Assembly: GCA_947303905.1 (NCBI GenBank)
Contig: CAMYZR010000094.1
Location: forward strand, 1 to 6,298
Origin: an uncultured Atopobiaceae bacterium
GTDB lineage: Bacteria > Actinomycetota > Coriobacteriia > Coriobacteriales > Atopobiaceae
Reading direction: 5' to 3'
Length of the DNA stretch: 6,298 nt
Positions 1-5,975 of this stretch are shown here, piece by piece. The notes beneath the pieces were generated by a model. That model ran no database searches, had not been told where the DNA came from, and saw only the letters and a list, made by a program, of their open reading frames with translations. Position 1 is the first letter of the stretch. The number at the start of each line of letters is the position of its first letter. The position numbers were made by a program, and so were the translations under genes.

Positions 1-500
1 GCCTCCTCGACGGCAGCGCCGATCACGCCATCCCGATCGAGGTCGGTCTTGGTGGTCCGCTCTAGCATGTCGAAGGCCTTGTCCAGAACGCCGCTTGCCC
101 ACTCCATCGCGCGCGAGGTGTGGGGCTTGGCCTTCTCGGCGAGGTCGGACGCCGCGTCTGCAGCCATGTCCACGTAGGGCTTGGCCTTCTCGGCGAGGTC
201 GCCGGCAGCCACCTTGGCCTTGTCCATGTGTGGCTTGGCCTTGTCGGCAAGGTCGCCAGCAGCGTCCTTGGCCTTCTCCACGTGCGGCTTCGCCTTCTCG
301 GCGAGGTCTGCTGCAGTTGCGGCGGCCTTGTCAACGTAGGGCTTGGCGGTAGCTGTCGCCTTGTCAACGTAGGGCTTGGCAGTGGCAGTGGCCTTGTCCA
401 CATAGGGCTTTGCCTTCTGGCCGAAGTCCTCCGCAACATCCGAAGCCTGATCAACGAAGTCGTTGGCACGCTGCTTGATATCGTCTACGTCAATGGCCAT
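1..500 (-). CDS. Repetitive Ala/Lys-rich amphipathic-helix protein (LEA/phasin-like), 3' end cut by the window edge
   Basis: The minus frame is open from an ATG at 500 to the left edge: 166 codons with no stop, so the C-terminus lies outside the window. The start is set by GAGGAG at 512-507, six bases upstream. After a short acidic N-terminus (1-29) come repeats built on AKPYVDKATAT: two 11-residue units (30-40, 41-51), four 18-residue units (52-69, 70-87, 88-105, 106-123) and a degenerate start of another at 124. Residues 153-158 (D-L-D-R-D-G) form a DxDxDG motif like the start of a calcium-binding loop, but the acidic residue expected at loop position 12 is Val, with Glu one place later. 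There is no signal peptide or membrane segment, so it is probably cytoplasmic. The composition and 11-residue period recall LEA proteins, phasins and apolipoprotein-like helices. That is similarity of style, and the function is unknown. It probably has its own promoter, because the thrS terminator lies upstream; no convincing promoter hexamers were seen in 513-611. Confidence 0.85.
   Translation of the reverse strand, partial: MAIDVDDIKQRANDFVDQASDVAEDFGQKAKPYVDKATATAKPYVDKATATAKPYVDKAAATAADLAEKAKPHVEKAKDAAGDLADKAKPHMDKAKVAAGDLAEKAKPYVDMAADAASDLAEKAKPHTSRAMEWASGVLDKAFDMLERTTKTDLDRDGVIGAAVEE
132..413 (-). repeat. In-frame tandem repeats of 33 and 54 bp within the repetitive protein gene
   Basis: Reading the minus strand, two 33-bp units (413-381, 380-348) are followed by four 54-bp units (347-294, 293-240, 239-186, 185-132). 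Each begins with an Ala-Lys-Pro-Tyr/His block (GCC AAG CCC TAC or a close variant). The 54-bp unit is the 33-bp unit plus 21 bp encoding a (A/G)-D-L-A-(E/D)-K type segment. The units at 380-348 and 347-315 are nearly identical at the DNA level, whereas outer copies differ at synonymous sites. This suggests recent duplication in the middle of the array and older copies outside. Unit number may vary between strains and may collapse in short-read assemblies. Confidence 0.85.
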
Positions 501-611
501 GATGGGCTCCTCACTTCCGCATGGTGTGCGCAAAACACTAGGTTCATTGTTCCCCAAACGTCCCTGTTTGAGTCGCCGAAATGGGTGGATGGGGTCATTC
601 GCATCCCCAGT

Positions 612-661
612 AAAAATGTGAGCGGACCCCCGACCTTCCATCTCGGTCGGGGGTCCGCCAC
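612..661 (-). terminator. Rho-independent terminator of thrS
   Basis: A perfect 14-bp stem (622-635 pairs with 645-658) with a 9-base loop (636-644) lies 21 bases past the thrS stop. Three more pairs (618-620 with 659-661) can form across one bulged A at 621. Read on the minus strand, a run of five T (complement of 612-616) follows a few bases after the stem, as expected for intrinsic termination of transcription leaving thrS. The plus strand has no comparable T run after the stem, so the terminator works in one direction only. Confidence 0.9.
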
Positions 662-681
662 TGGTCTATGAGGGACGCTTC

Positions 682-2445
682 CTAGCGGCGCTCGACGATC
701 TCCTCGGTGATGGAGGCGATGAACTCGTCGAGGGAGCAGGGGTGGGTCTCGTTGGTGCGGTCACGCACGGAGATGAAGCCGCCCTCGGCCTCCTTCTCAC
801 CCAGGATGAGCATGTAGGGCACACGGTCGACGCCGCGGGCCTCGCGAATCTTGTAGCCAATCTTCTCATCGCGCTCGTCGACCTTCACGCGGACGCCAGC
901 GGCGCGCAGGGCCTCGCCGACCTCCTTGGAGTAGGCGCGCGTCTTCTCGGAGACGGGAAGCACCTTGACCTGGCAGGGAGCCAGCCAGGTGGGGAACTTG
1001 CCGGCGTACTGCTCGGTCAGCATGCCGATGAAGCGCTCGAAGGAGCCGAAGCCAGCGCGGTGGATCATGATGGGACGATGCTTCTCGCCGTCAGCGCCGA
1101 CGTACTCGAGCTCGAAGTTCAGCGGAAGCTGGAAGTCGAGCTGGATGGTGCCGCACTGCCAGGTACGACCGAGGCAGTCCTTGAGGTGGAAGTCGATCTT
1201 GGGGCCGTAGAAGGCGCCGTCGCCCTCGTTGAGCATGTACTCTTTGCCCATCTTCTCGAGAGCCTCGCGCAGGCCCTCCTCGGCGCGCGCCCAGTCCTCG
1301 TCGGAGCCCATGGAGTTCTCGGGACGGGTGGAGAGCTCGACCTTGTACTCGAAGCCGAACTGGTTGTAGTACTCGTCGAAGAGCTGGGCGGTCTCGAGCA
1401 CGATGTCGGAGATCTGCTCGGGCGTCACGTAGATGTGGCCGTCATCCTGGGTGAAGGCACGCACGCGGAAGAGACCGTGCAGGGCGCCACGGAGCTCATG
1501 GCGATGGTCGAGACCGGCCTCGGCGAGCTTGAGCGGCAGGTCGCGGTAGCTGCGCGGACGCGACTTGTAGATGAGGCACGCGCCAGGGCAGTTCATCGGC
1601 TTGACGGCGTAATCCTCCTCGTCGATCAGCGTGGTGTACATGTTCTCCTTGTAGTGATCCCAGTGACCGGAGGTCTCCCAGAGCTTACGGGACAGGATCT
1701 GAGGAGTCTCGACCTCATCGTAGTTGTAGCGTGCCATCATCTCGTGCCAGTAGTCGATGAGGGCGTTCTTGAGCTTGGTGCCGTTGGGAAGCCAGAACGG
1801 GAAGCCCGGGCCCTCGTCGGCGAACATGAACAGCTCCATCTCCTGGCCGATCTTGCGGTGGTCGCGCTTCTTGGCCTCCTCGATGAAGGCGAGGTGGGCG
1901 TCGAGGTCGGCCTTGCTGGCAAACGCGATGCCGTTGACGCGGGTGAGCATCTTGTTGTTGGCGTCGTTCTTCCAGTAGGCGCCGGAGACACCCGTCAGCT
2001 TGAAGGCCTTGAGGGCCTTGGTGTACATGAGGTGCGGGCCGACGCACATGTCGACGTACTCGCCCTGCTTGTAGAAGGTGATGCGGGCGTCCTCGGGAAG
2101 GTCACCGATGTGCTCGACCTTGTACTTCTCGCCACGCTCGGCCATGTGGGCGATGGCCTCCTCGCGGGGCAGCTCGTAGGTCTCGAACTTGAGGTTCTCC
2201 TTGCAGATCTTGCGCATCTCCGCCTCGATCGCGGGGAAGTCGTCCTCGCTGATCTTGGTGCCCTCGGGCAGGTCGACGTCATAGTAGAAGCCGTTGTCGG
2301 TGGCAGGGCCGTAGGCAAAGTCTGCCTCGGGATACAGGCGCTTGATGGCCTGCGCGAGAATGTGAGAGGCGCTGTGACGAATGACGTGGAGCTCCTCACC
2401 CTCGGGGCACTCCCCCACGTGTCCGTCGTTGTACAGGATTTTCAT
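682..2445 (-). CDS. thrS: Threonyl-tRNA synthetase, short form without TGS domain
   Basis: This class II aminoacyl-tRNA synthetase charges tRNA-Thr with threonine in the cytoplasm. The start at 2445 (587 aa) is chosen over the in-frame ATG at 2475 because AAGGAGA sits six bases before it. The editing domain comes first: HSASH gives His24 and His28, and CVGPH gives Cys134 and His138. The catalytic core follows, with the zinc ligands Cys286 (MNCPGA), His337 (FTQDDGH) and His462 (MIHRAG) and motif 2 Arg315. The C-terminal anticodon-binding domain starts at about 488. Textbook ThrRS such as the E. coli enzyme is 642 aa. The missing part is the N-terminal TGS domain, since only about 23 residues precede the first editing histidine. 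The residue after MNCPG is Ala rather than the His of E. coli, as often seen in short clostridial-type enzymes. There is no room for a T-box leader: the upstream gene ends 82 bases away. A strong terminator follows the stop. Confidence 0.97.
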   Translation of the reverse strand: MKILYNDGHVGECPEGEELHVIRHSASHILAQAIKRLYPEADFAYGPATDNGFYYDVDLPEGTKISEDDFPAIEAEMRKICKENLKFETYELPREEAIAHMAERGEKYKVEHIGDLPEDARITFYKQGEYVDMCVGPHLMYTKALKAFKLTGVSGAYWKNDANNKMLTRVNGIAFASKADLDAHLAFIEEAKKRDHRKIGQEMELFMFADEGPGFPFWLPNGTKLKNALIDYWHEMMARYNYDEVETPQILSRKLWETSGHWDHYKENMYTTLIDEEDYAVKPMNCPGACLIYKSRPRSYRDLPLKLAEAGLDHRHELRGALHGLFRVRAFTQDDGHIYVTPEQISDIVLETAQLFDEYYNQFGFEYKVELSTRPENSMGSDEDWARAEEGLREALEKMGKEYMLNEGDGAFYGPKIDFHLKDCLGRTWQCGTIQLDFQLPLNFELEYVGADGEKHRPIMIHRAGFGSFERFIGMLTEQYAGKFPTWLAPCQVKVLPVSEKTRAYSKEVGEALRAAGVRVKVDERDEKIGYKIREARGVDRVPYMLILGEKEAEGGFISVRDRTNETHPCSLDEFIASITEEIVERR

Positions 2446-2480
2446 GTATCTCTCCTTACCTGGCTTTTGCAGCACGGTCG

Positions 2481-2489
2481 ATTATCGCA
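2481..2489 (-). promoter_or_regulatory. Candidate extended -10 promoter of thrS
   Basis: On the minus strand, TGC followed by GATAAT (2489-2481) matches an extended -10 element with one mismatch in the hexamer. Transcription would begin near 2474, giving a leader of about 29 bases that carries the AAGGAGA ribosome binding site. No good -35 box lies 16-18 bases upstream, which is tolerated in extended -10 promoters. The element lies inside an imperfect inverted repeat (2481-2502, arms ATTATCGCA and TGCG-CAAT on the plus strand) that could be an operator or chance. A second GATAAT occurs at 2525-2520. Confidence 0.4.
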
Positions 2490-2527
2490 GAAGATGCGCA
2501 ATTTCATACCCTGACGAGCATTATCCC

Positions 2528-3304
2528 CTAGTTTGTCACGGAGCCGATGGCACGGCCCGTCATCGCCTCGAATGCGGAGTCGATGGAGGTGCCCACCTGC
2601 TTGCCCGCAATGGTCTCCAGAAGCCCCGACTTCACGGCCTCCTCGCCCACGACGGTGGCCACGATCGCGTCGTTGCTCTCGCCGACGATGACCAGGCAGC
2701 GCTTTCCGGAGGGGCCCGTGCACACGCCTATGGCCGCCCCGTCGATGACCTCGCTGTCCTCGCAGGTGAGCACGGCGCTCACAAGCCCCTTGAAGGCGCG
2801 CTTCACGTTGGAGTACTTGCTCGTCACGATGCGGTAGCTCACCTCGGCCTCGCTCACGCCCTCCTCGAGCTTTGCGATGTCGTCGTCGGAGAGGGTCTCA
2901 CCCTGCGCGTTCACCACCACGACGGCCGCGGAGCCGTCCTCCTTGATCCACATCTGGTTGCGTTCGCTCCAGGCATACTGTTGCTGCTGGAGCAGAGTCT
3001 CGAGCTGCCAGCCCTTGAGCTCTGCGACGGCATAGGCGCTTGCGTCATCGTGACGGTCGATTGCCTCGTCAGGCCACTGGGCAAACGAGGCCTCGTCCTT
3101 AAAGGACTCCTTGTCGGTGGCTGCGACCTCCTCTTGGGGCTGTCCGGACTCCGTCTGGGTGGCGGAGGACCCCTCCTCCGATGGGGAGGCCTGCTGCTGC
3201 GACGCCGAGCATCCCGGCAGCGCCGTGATCGTCAGCGTGCCCGCCAGCAGTACGCTTGCGCAGGTACGCACGAGCGACGTGAGCATCGATTGGTTGTCCT
3301 CCAT
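2528..3304 (-). CDS. Predicted lipoprotein of unknown function
   Basis: From the ATG at 3304 this encodes 258 aa. A hydrophobic segment (about 16-29) ends in L-P-G-C, placing the lipidated cysteine at residue 32, so the protein is probably anchored to the outer face of the membrane. Proline at -2 of the lipobox is unusual but acceptable. A Ser/Gln/Glu-rich linker (33 to about 70) follows, then a mixed alpha/beta domain with hydrophobic strands near 126-131, 186-194 and 204-218. Three cysteines in the mature domain (181, 195, 203) could form a disulfide. I do not recognise the family. The start is supported by GGGAGG four bases upstream. The in-frame ATG at 3286 (seven codons in) would remove two acidic residues from the signal n-region and is a serious alternative, while upstream extension to 3376 lacks a ribosome binding site. 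It is divergent from the HD gene and lies 82 bases upstream of thrS with no clear terminator between, so some readthrough into thrS is possible. Confidence 0.8.
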   Translation of the reverse strand: MEDNQSMLTSLVRTCASVLLAGTLTITALPGCSASQQQASPSEEGSSATQTESGQPQEEVAATDKESFKDEASFAQWPDEAIDRHDDASAYAVAELKGWQLETLLQQQQYAWSERNQMWIKEDGSAAVVVVNAQGETLSDDDIAKLEEGVSEAEVSYRIVTSKYSNVKRAFKGLVSAVLTCEDSEVIDGAAIGVCTGPSGKRCLVIVGESNDAIVATVVGEEAVKSGLLETIAGKQVGTSIDSAFEAMTGRAIGSVTN

Positions 3305-3316
3305 GGTGCCTCCCAC

Positions 3317-3331
3317 CCTGTCGTTGACAGG
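3317..3331. promoter_or_regulatory. Palindrome CCTGTC-GTT-GACAGG in the lipoprotein leader, possible operator
   Basis: A perfect 6-bp inverted repeat with a 3-base centre lies between the candidate -10 box of the lipoprotein gene and its ribosome binding site. It would sit at about the transcription start or the first bases of the mRNA. It could bind a dimeric regulator or form a small 5' hairpin. No regulator is recognised, and a short palindrome can occur by chance. Confidence 0.3.
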
Positions 3332-3336
3332 ACAAC

Positions 3337-3342
3337 ATCTTA
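3337..3342 (-). promoter_or_regulatory. Candidate -10 box (TAAGAT) of the lipoprotein gene
   Basis: On the minus strand TAAGAT lies 32 bases upstream of the ATG at 3304, which would give a leader of about 25 bases. The region 16-18 bases further upstream is the GC-rich palindrome around 3354-3365 and has no recognisable -35 box, so support is weak and mainly positional. Confidence 0.3.
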
Positions 3343-3353
3343 GCGGGTCTTGC

Positions 3354-3365
3354 GCCGCGCGCGGC
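3354..3365. repeat. 12-bp GC palindrome GCCGCGCGCGGC in the divergent intergenic region
   Basis: This perfectly self-complementary 12-mer lies midway between the candidate promoters of the divergent lipoprotein and HD genes. It could be a shared regulator site, but in a GC-rich genome an alternating CG run readily yields palindromes by chance. Confidence 0.3.
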
Positions 3366-3384
3366 ACAGGCGTCAAGAGTCACG

Positions 3385-3390
3385 TAGAAT
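3385..3390 (+). promoter_or_regulatory. Candidate -10 box (TAGAAT) of the HD-domain gene
   Basis: TAGAAT differs from the consensus at one base and lies 27 bases before the ATG at 3418, predicting a leader of about 20 bases that holds the GGAGGT ribosome binding site at 3408-3413. No clear -35 box is seen at the right spacing. Confidence 0.35.
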
Positions 3391-3417
3391 CAAAAGACCG
3401 AAGACCCGGAGGTGCCC

Positions 3418-4191
3418 ATGGACAAAACTCGCGCCCTTGCCGCTTTTGACGCCTACACCTCGGCCTATGACCGCGGAAACCCTCGGATTGCCCTCAAGGT
3501 CGACCACACGTTGAGGGTTATGGGCCTCTGCGAGAGGATCGCCTTGGCCGAGGGCTTTGCGCCTCACGACGTGGAGCTTGCCTGGCTGGTTGGCCTGCTG
3601 CACGACATTGGCAGGTTCGAGCAGGTCAGACGCTACGACACCTTCAGTGACGCCAAGTCCATCAGCCATGCCGAGCTTGGCGCGGAGCTGCTGTTCGAGG
3701 AAGGTGCCGACGGTTCGATGCTCGTACGCAGCTTTGTGGAGAGCGATGAGGACGACGGGCTCATCTGGCTCGCCGTGGCCCACCATAGCGACCTCCGCCT
3801 GCCCGAGGGACTCACGGAGCGTGAGCGGGCGCTCTGCGACGTCCTGCGCGATGCCGACAAGGTCGACATCCTCAAGGTCAACTGCGTCTGCCCCATCGAG
3901 GACATCTACGGCATGAGCGAGGCGCTGATTCGCGGGAGCCAGCTCTCCCCCGCCTGCATCGACATGTTCTACCAGCATCGCTGCATTCCCCGAGGAATCC
4001 GGAACCATCCCGCGGACGTCATGCTGGGCCACATCTGCTTTGCGTGGGAGCTCGTGTTCGACGAGAGCCTGCGCATACTCAAGGAGCAGGGACACCTCGC
4101 GCAGATGCTCTCGCGCAGATGGGGCCTGCCCGAGACACAGGCCGCCTTCGACGGCATGGCAGACCACATGCACGAGGTGCTCGGAATCTAG
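3418..4191 (+). CDS. HD-domain phosphohydrolase
   Basis: This is a 257-residue soluble protein with the metal-binding signature of the HD superfamily: His30 (K-V-D-H-T), His62-Asp63 (L-L-H-D-I-G), His84 (S-H-A-E), His122-His123 (A-H-H-S-D) and a D-A-D-K-V-D block with Asp145 and Asp147. The order and spacing are those of metal-dependent phosphohydrolases acting on nucleotides or other phosphate esters. The substrate cannot be told from the sequence, and nothing suggests a linked GGDEF or RelA-type synthetase domain. The ATG at 3418 is chosen because GGAGGT (3408-3413) precedes it by four bases; the in-frame GTG at 3412 overlaps that site. It is divergent from the lipoprotein gene and convergent with the PAP2 gene. 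The stop codon is TAG. Confidence 0.9.
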   Translation: MDKTRALAAFDAYTSAYDRGNPRIALKVDHTLRVMGLCERIALAEGFAPHDVELAWLVGLLHDIGRFEQVRRYDTFSDAKSISHAELGAELLFEEGADGSMLVRSFVESDEDDGLIWLAVAHHSDLRLPEGLTERERALCDVLRDADKVDILKVNCVCPIEDIYGMSEALIRGSQLSPACIDMFYQHRCIPRGIRNHPADVMLGHICFAWELVFDESLRILKEQGHLAQMLSRRWGLPETQAAFDGMADHMHEVLGI

Positions 4192-4198
4192 CGCTAGA
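4187..4198. repeat. 12-bp palindrome TCTAGCGCTAGA containing both convergent stop codons
   Basis: The TAG of the HD gene (4189-4191) and the TAG of the PAP2 gene (minus strand, 4196-4194) are mirror halves of one perfect 12-bp palindrome. An outer 6-bp inverted repeat (CGAGGT 4173-4178, ACCTCG 4198-4203) nests around it. No T run follows on either strand, so this is not a standard intrinsic terminator. Transcripts of the two genes probably overlap at their 3' ends. Confidence 0.7.
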
Positions 4199-5150
4199 CC
4201 TCGCTCTTGGCAAACAGGGCGTCAAGCTTGGGGAAGAGCATCGGGATGACGGCGACCACCACGAAGAACACGATCGCATGGCGCAGGAGCTGCCCCGCGT
4301 AGTTGCCCAGAGCGCCCACGATCGCATGGCCCACCGGCACGTACAGCACGAGCGCGATGAGGGCGCCAGCGCACAGCCTCACGATGATCTGGTACAGCTT
4401 CAGGCCACCCGTCTCAAAATCCACCCAGTGGCGCTCCACGTACCAACCCGCGAGTATCCCCAGCATGAGACCGCCGATCTTGTAGCAATCCACCAGCATG
4501 GCCTTTGGGTCGACGAGCAGCTCGCCGTCCACGTAGTCCATCGGGTAGGGCTTTACCGTCACGTACACGAGGAAGACCACAACCGCGGCGCAACCCCATG
4601 CGAGGACGCGCAGGTCGCGATTCGGACCATCCTCGACCCACGACAGCAGCTTGTCGCAGACGAACACGAACGCTAGGCCCTCGGCGAAGGCAACGATGAC
4701 GTCCTGCGGCGTATGGACGCCGAGGAAGTTGCGCGAGAAGCCCACGAGCAGGGCAAATATCAGGCCGACCACCATCGGCCAACGCCTCTCGCGCCAAGCC
4801 CAGCCAAAGCTTCCCAGGACGCTCGTCGAAGACTGCGTGTGGGAGCTGGGGAACGAGTAGCCCGTGGCGCCCTTGACCGCAACCTCGTCGGGTACCACGC
4901 GCGGGTCGCGCACCCACGGACGGTAGCAGCACACCGTGTTCTTGATCAGCTGGTTGAACACGGAGCTCACGCCGTACGTCATGAGCGCCAGCGTGCTGCG
5001 GCGCTTGTCGATGCACCAGTACATGACGCAGGGGATGAGCATCGTGAGCACCGTCGCCGCCTCCGAGCCCACGAACGACAAGAACGCCTGGATGGCGTCC
5101 GGCGCGGACTCGCGAAGCCCCTGTAGCCAAAGCAGATAGCTGATGTCCAT
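4194..5150 (-). CDS. PAP2-family membrane phosphatase
   Basis: This 318-residue integral membrane protein carries all three phosphatase motifs of the PAP2 (phosphatidic acid phosphatase type 2) superfamily: K-x6-R-P at 70-78, P-S-S-H at 101-104, and S-R-x5-H-x3-D at 139-150. The catalytic residues of the family (Lys70, Arg77, Ser102, His104, Arg140, His146) are present. About eight hydrophobic helices can be picked out (for example near 31-47, 54-70, 124-140, 150-166, 183-199, 218-238, 252-272, 288-306). The likely substrate is a lipid phosphate or polyprenyl (undecaprenyl) pyrophosphate on the outer membrane face, but the sequence does not decide which. The roughly 150 residues after the catalytic core hold extra membrane helices, making it longer than minimal bacterial PAP2 enzymes. 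AGGAGG lies four bases before the ATG and overlaps the stop of the upstream HAD gene (8 bases between genes), so translation is probably coupled. The stop codon is TAG. Confidence 0.93.
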   Translation of the reverse strand: MDISYLLWLQGLRESAPDAIQAFLSFVGSEAATVLTMLIPCVMYWCIDKRRSTLALMTYGVSSVFNQLIKNTVCCYRPWVRDPRVVPDEVAVKGATGYSFPSSHTQSSTSVLGSFGWAWRERRWPMVVGLIFALLVGFSRNFLGVHTPQDVIVAFAEGLAFVFVCDKLLSWVEDGPNRDLRVLAWGCAAVVVFLVYVTVKPYPMDYVDGELLVDPKAMLVDCYKIGGLMLGILAGWYVERHWVDFETGGLKLYQIIVRLCAGALIALVLYVPVGHAIVGALGNYAGQLLRHAIVFFVVVAVIPMLFPKLDALFAKSEV

Positions 5151-5158
5151 GGCCCCTC

Positions 5159-5971
5159 CTAGCTGGCAAGCCCGAAATGCCTCAGGGCTTGGGCGATACC
5201 GTCTTCCAACACGCTGCTGGTGATGTAGGTCGCGAGCTCCTTGACCTCGGGATGGCGAGCGTTACCCATCACTATAGCCTCATCGCAGCGCTCGAGCATC
5301 TACCTGTCGTTCATGCTGTCGCCAAAGCCGAACGTCCTGACCTCAGGCAGGCCGAGGTGGTCGAGCAGCAGATCGATGGCCGTCGCCTTGTTGACCCCCT
5401 TCACCGAGATCTCGCCTGCCGTGACCTCTGGCCTGTCGTGGGACGAGCGCACGACGTAGAAGTCCTCTCCCAGCGCATCCTGGACCTCCTCGTACGAGGT
5501 GCCCGACGTGATGCGGAAGCTCACCTTGTTGACCTCGGTGCGGTCGACGTCATCGAGGCCGTGCACGATCGCCTCAAAGCTCGCATTGCCCTCGATGCCC
5601 CAGCTCTCGCGAGCGTAGGCGAGAAACTCCCCGTCGAAGAAGAGCCCATCATTGCACTCCAGGTAGTAGGTGCCGCCACAGGCGCGCAGGTAGGCTTCGA
5701 TGCGACGTACCGCCTCCTCGCCGAGCACCCGGTGGTAGACCATGGTCCCGCCGTCGAGCACGAAGCCCCCGGCGGCGCCGATGATGCCGTCGATGGGAAG
5801 CTCGCCCACCGAGCGAGCCTCCGCCAGCGAGCGGCCCGTGCACAGATAGCTGCGGCAACCCCGCTCGCGCGCCTCGGCCATGGAAGCGATGGCCGAGGGC
5901 GGCACGTACTGCTCGCCATCCTTCATGGTGAGCAGCGTGCCGTCCACGTCAAAGAAAAGAATGTTGGTCAT
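5159..5971 (-). pseudogene. Cof-type HAD-superfamily phosphatase interrupted by an in-frame TAG
   Basis: The frame from ATG 5971 to the natural stop at 5159-5161 spans 270 codons, the usual size of Cof/YbiV-like HAD hydrolases that dephosphorylate sugar phosphates and similar metabolites. Motif I is D-V-D-G-T (Asp8, Asp10), motif II C-T-G-R (Thr45), the motif III lysine is Lys191 or Lys195, and motif IV is G-D-S-M-N-D (217-222); a C2-type cap lies between motifs II and III. Codon 224 is TAG (5302-5300), directly after N-D-R. In the same frame the sequence continues with residues typical of the family (M-L-E-R, then V-M-G-N-A, then L-E-D-G-I) to the normal end. Homologues usually have Glu, Gln, Pro or similar here, so one change of CAG or GAG to TAG explains it. 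If real, the protein is 223 aa and lacks its last 46 residues; an ATG directly after the TAG could restart the fragment. A base error is the other explanation. AGGAGG lies five bases before the start. It probably shares a transcript with PAP2 downstream. Confidence 0.85.
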
Positions 5972-5975
5972 GGCA

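Noticed and set aside
62..420. CRISPR array suggested by regularly spaced repeated words
   Set aside because: The repeats are in frame, unequal in length (33 and 54 bp), without unique spacers and coded within a gene.
62..469. 135-codon minus-strand frame rich in Arg, Pro, Thr and Ser
   Set aside because: Out-of-frame reading of the repeat gene, which has the ribosome binding site and regular amphipathic repeats.
2442..2507. 21-codon upstream ORF whose TGA overlaps the thrS ATG (ATGA)
   Set aside because: No proper Shine-Dalgarno precedes it, it contains only one Thr codon, and the best -10 box lies inside it, so the thrS transcript would not include its start.
742..2514. 590-codon open frame on the plus strand opposite thrS
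   Set aside because: It runs fully antisense to a certain gene, has no ribosome binding site support and a Leu/Val/Gly/Ala-rich composition typical of the mirror frame of GC-rich codons.
2446..2527. T-box riboswitch upstream of thrS
   Set aside because: Only 82 bases separate thrS from the preceding gene, and there is neither a T-box-like conserved sequence nor a terminator hairpin.
3324..3329. Perfect TTGACA on the plus strand as a -35 box for the HD gene
   Set aside because: No -10-like hexamer lies 16-18 bases downstream; it is better explained as part of the 3317-3331 palindrome.
2381..3343. 320-codon plus-strand frame opposite the lipoprotein gene
   Set aside because: Low-quality His/Arg/Leu-rich composition; the opposite strand has a ribosome binding site, signal peptide and lipobox.
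3373..4173. 266-codon minus-strand frame opposite the HD gene
   Set aside because: Mirror frame of a gene with a complete HD signature.
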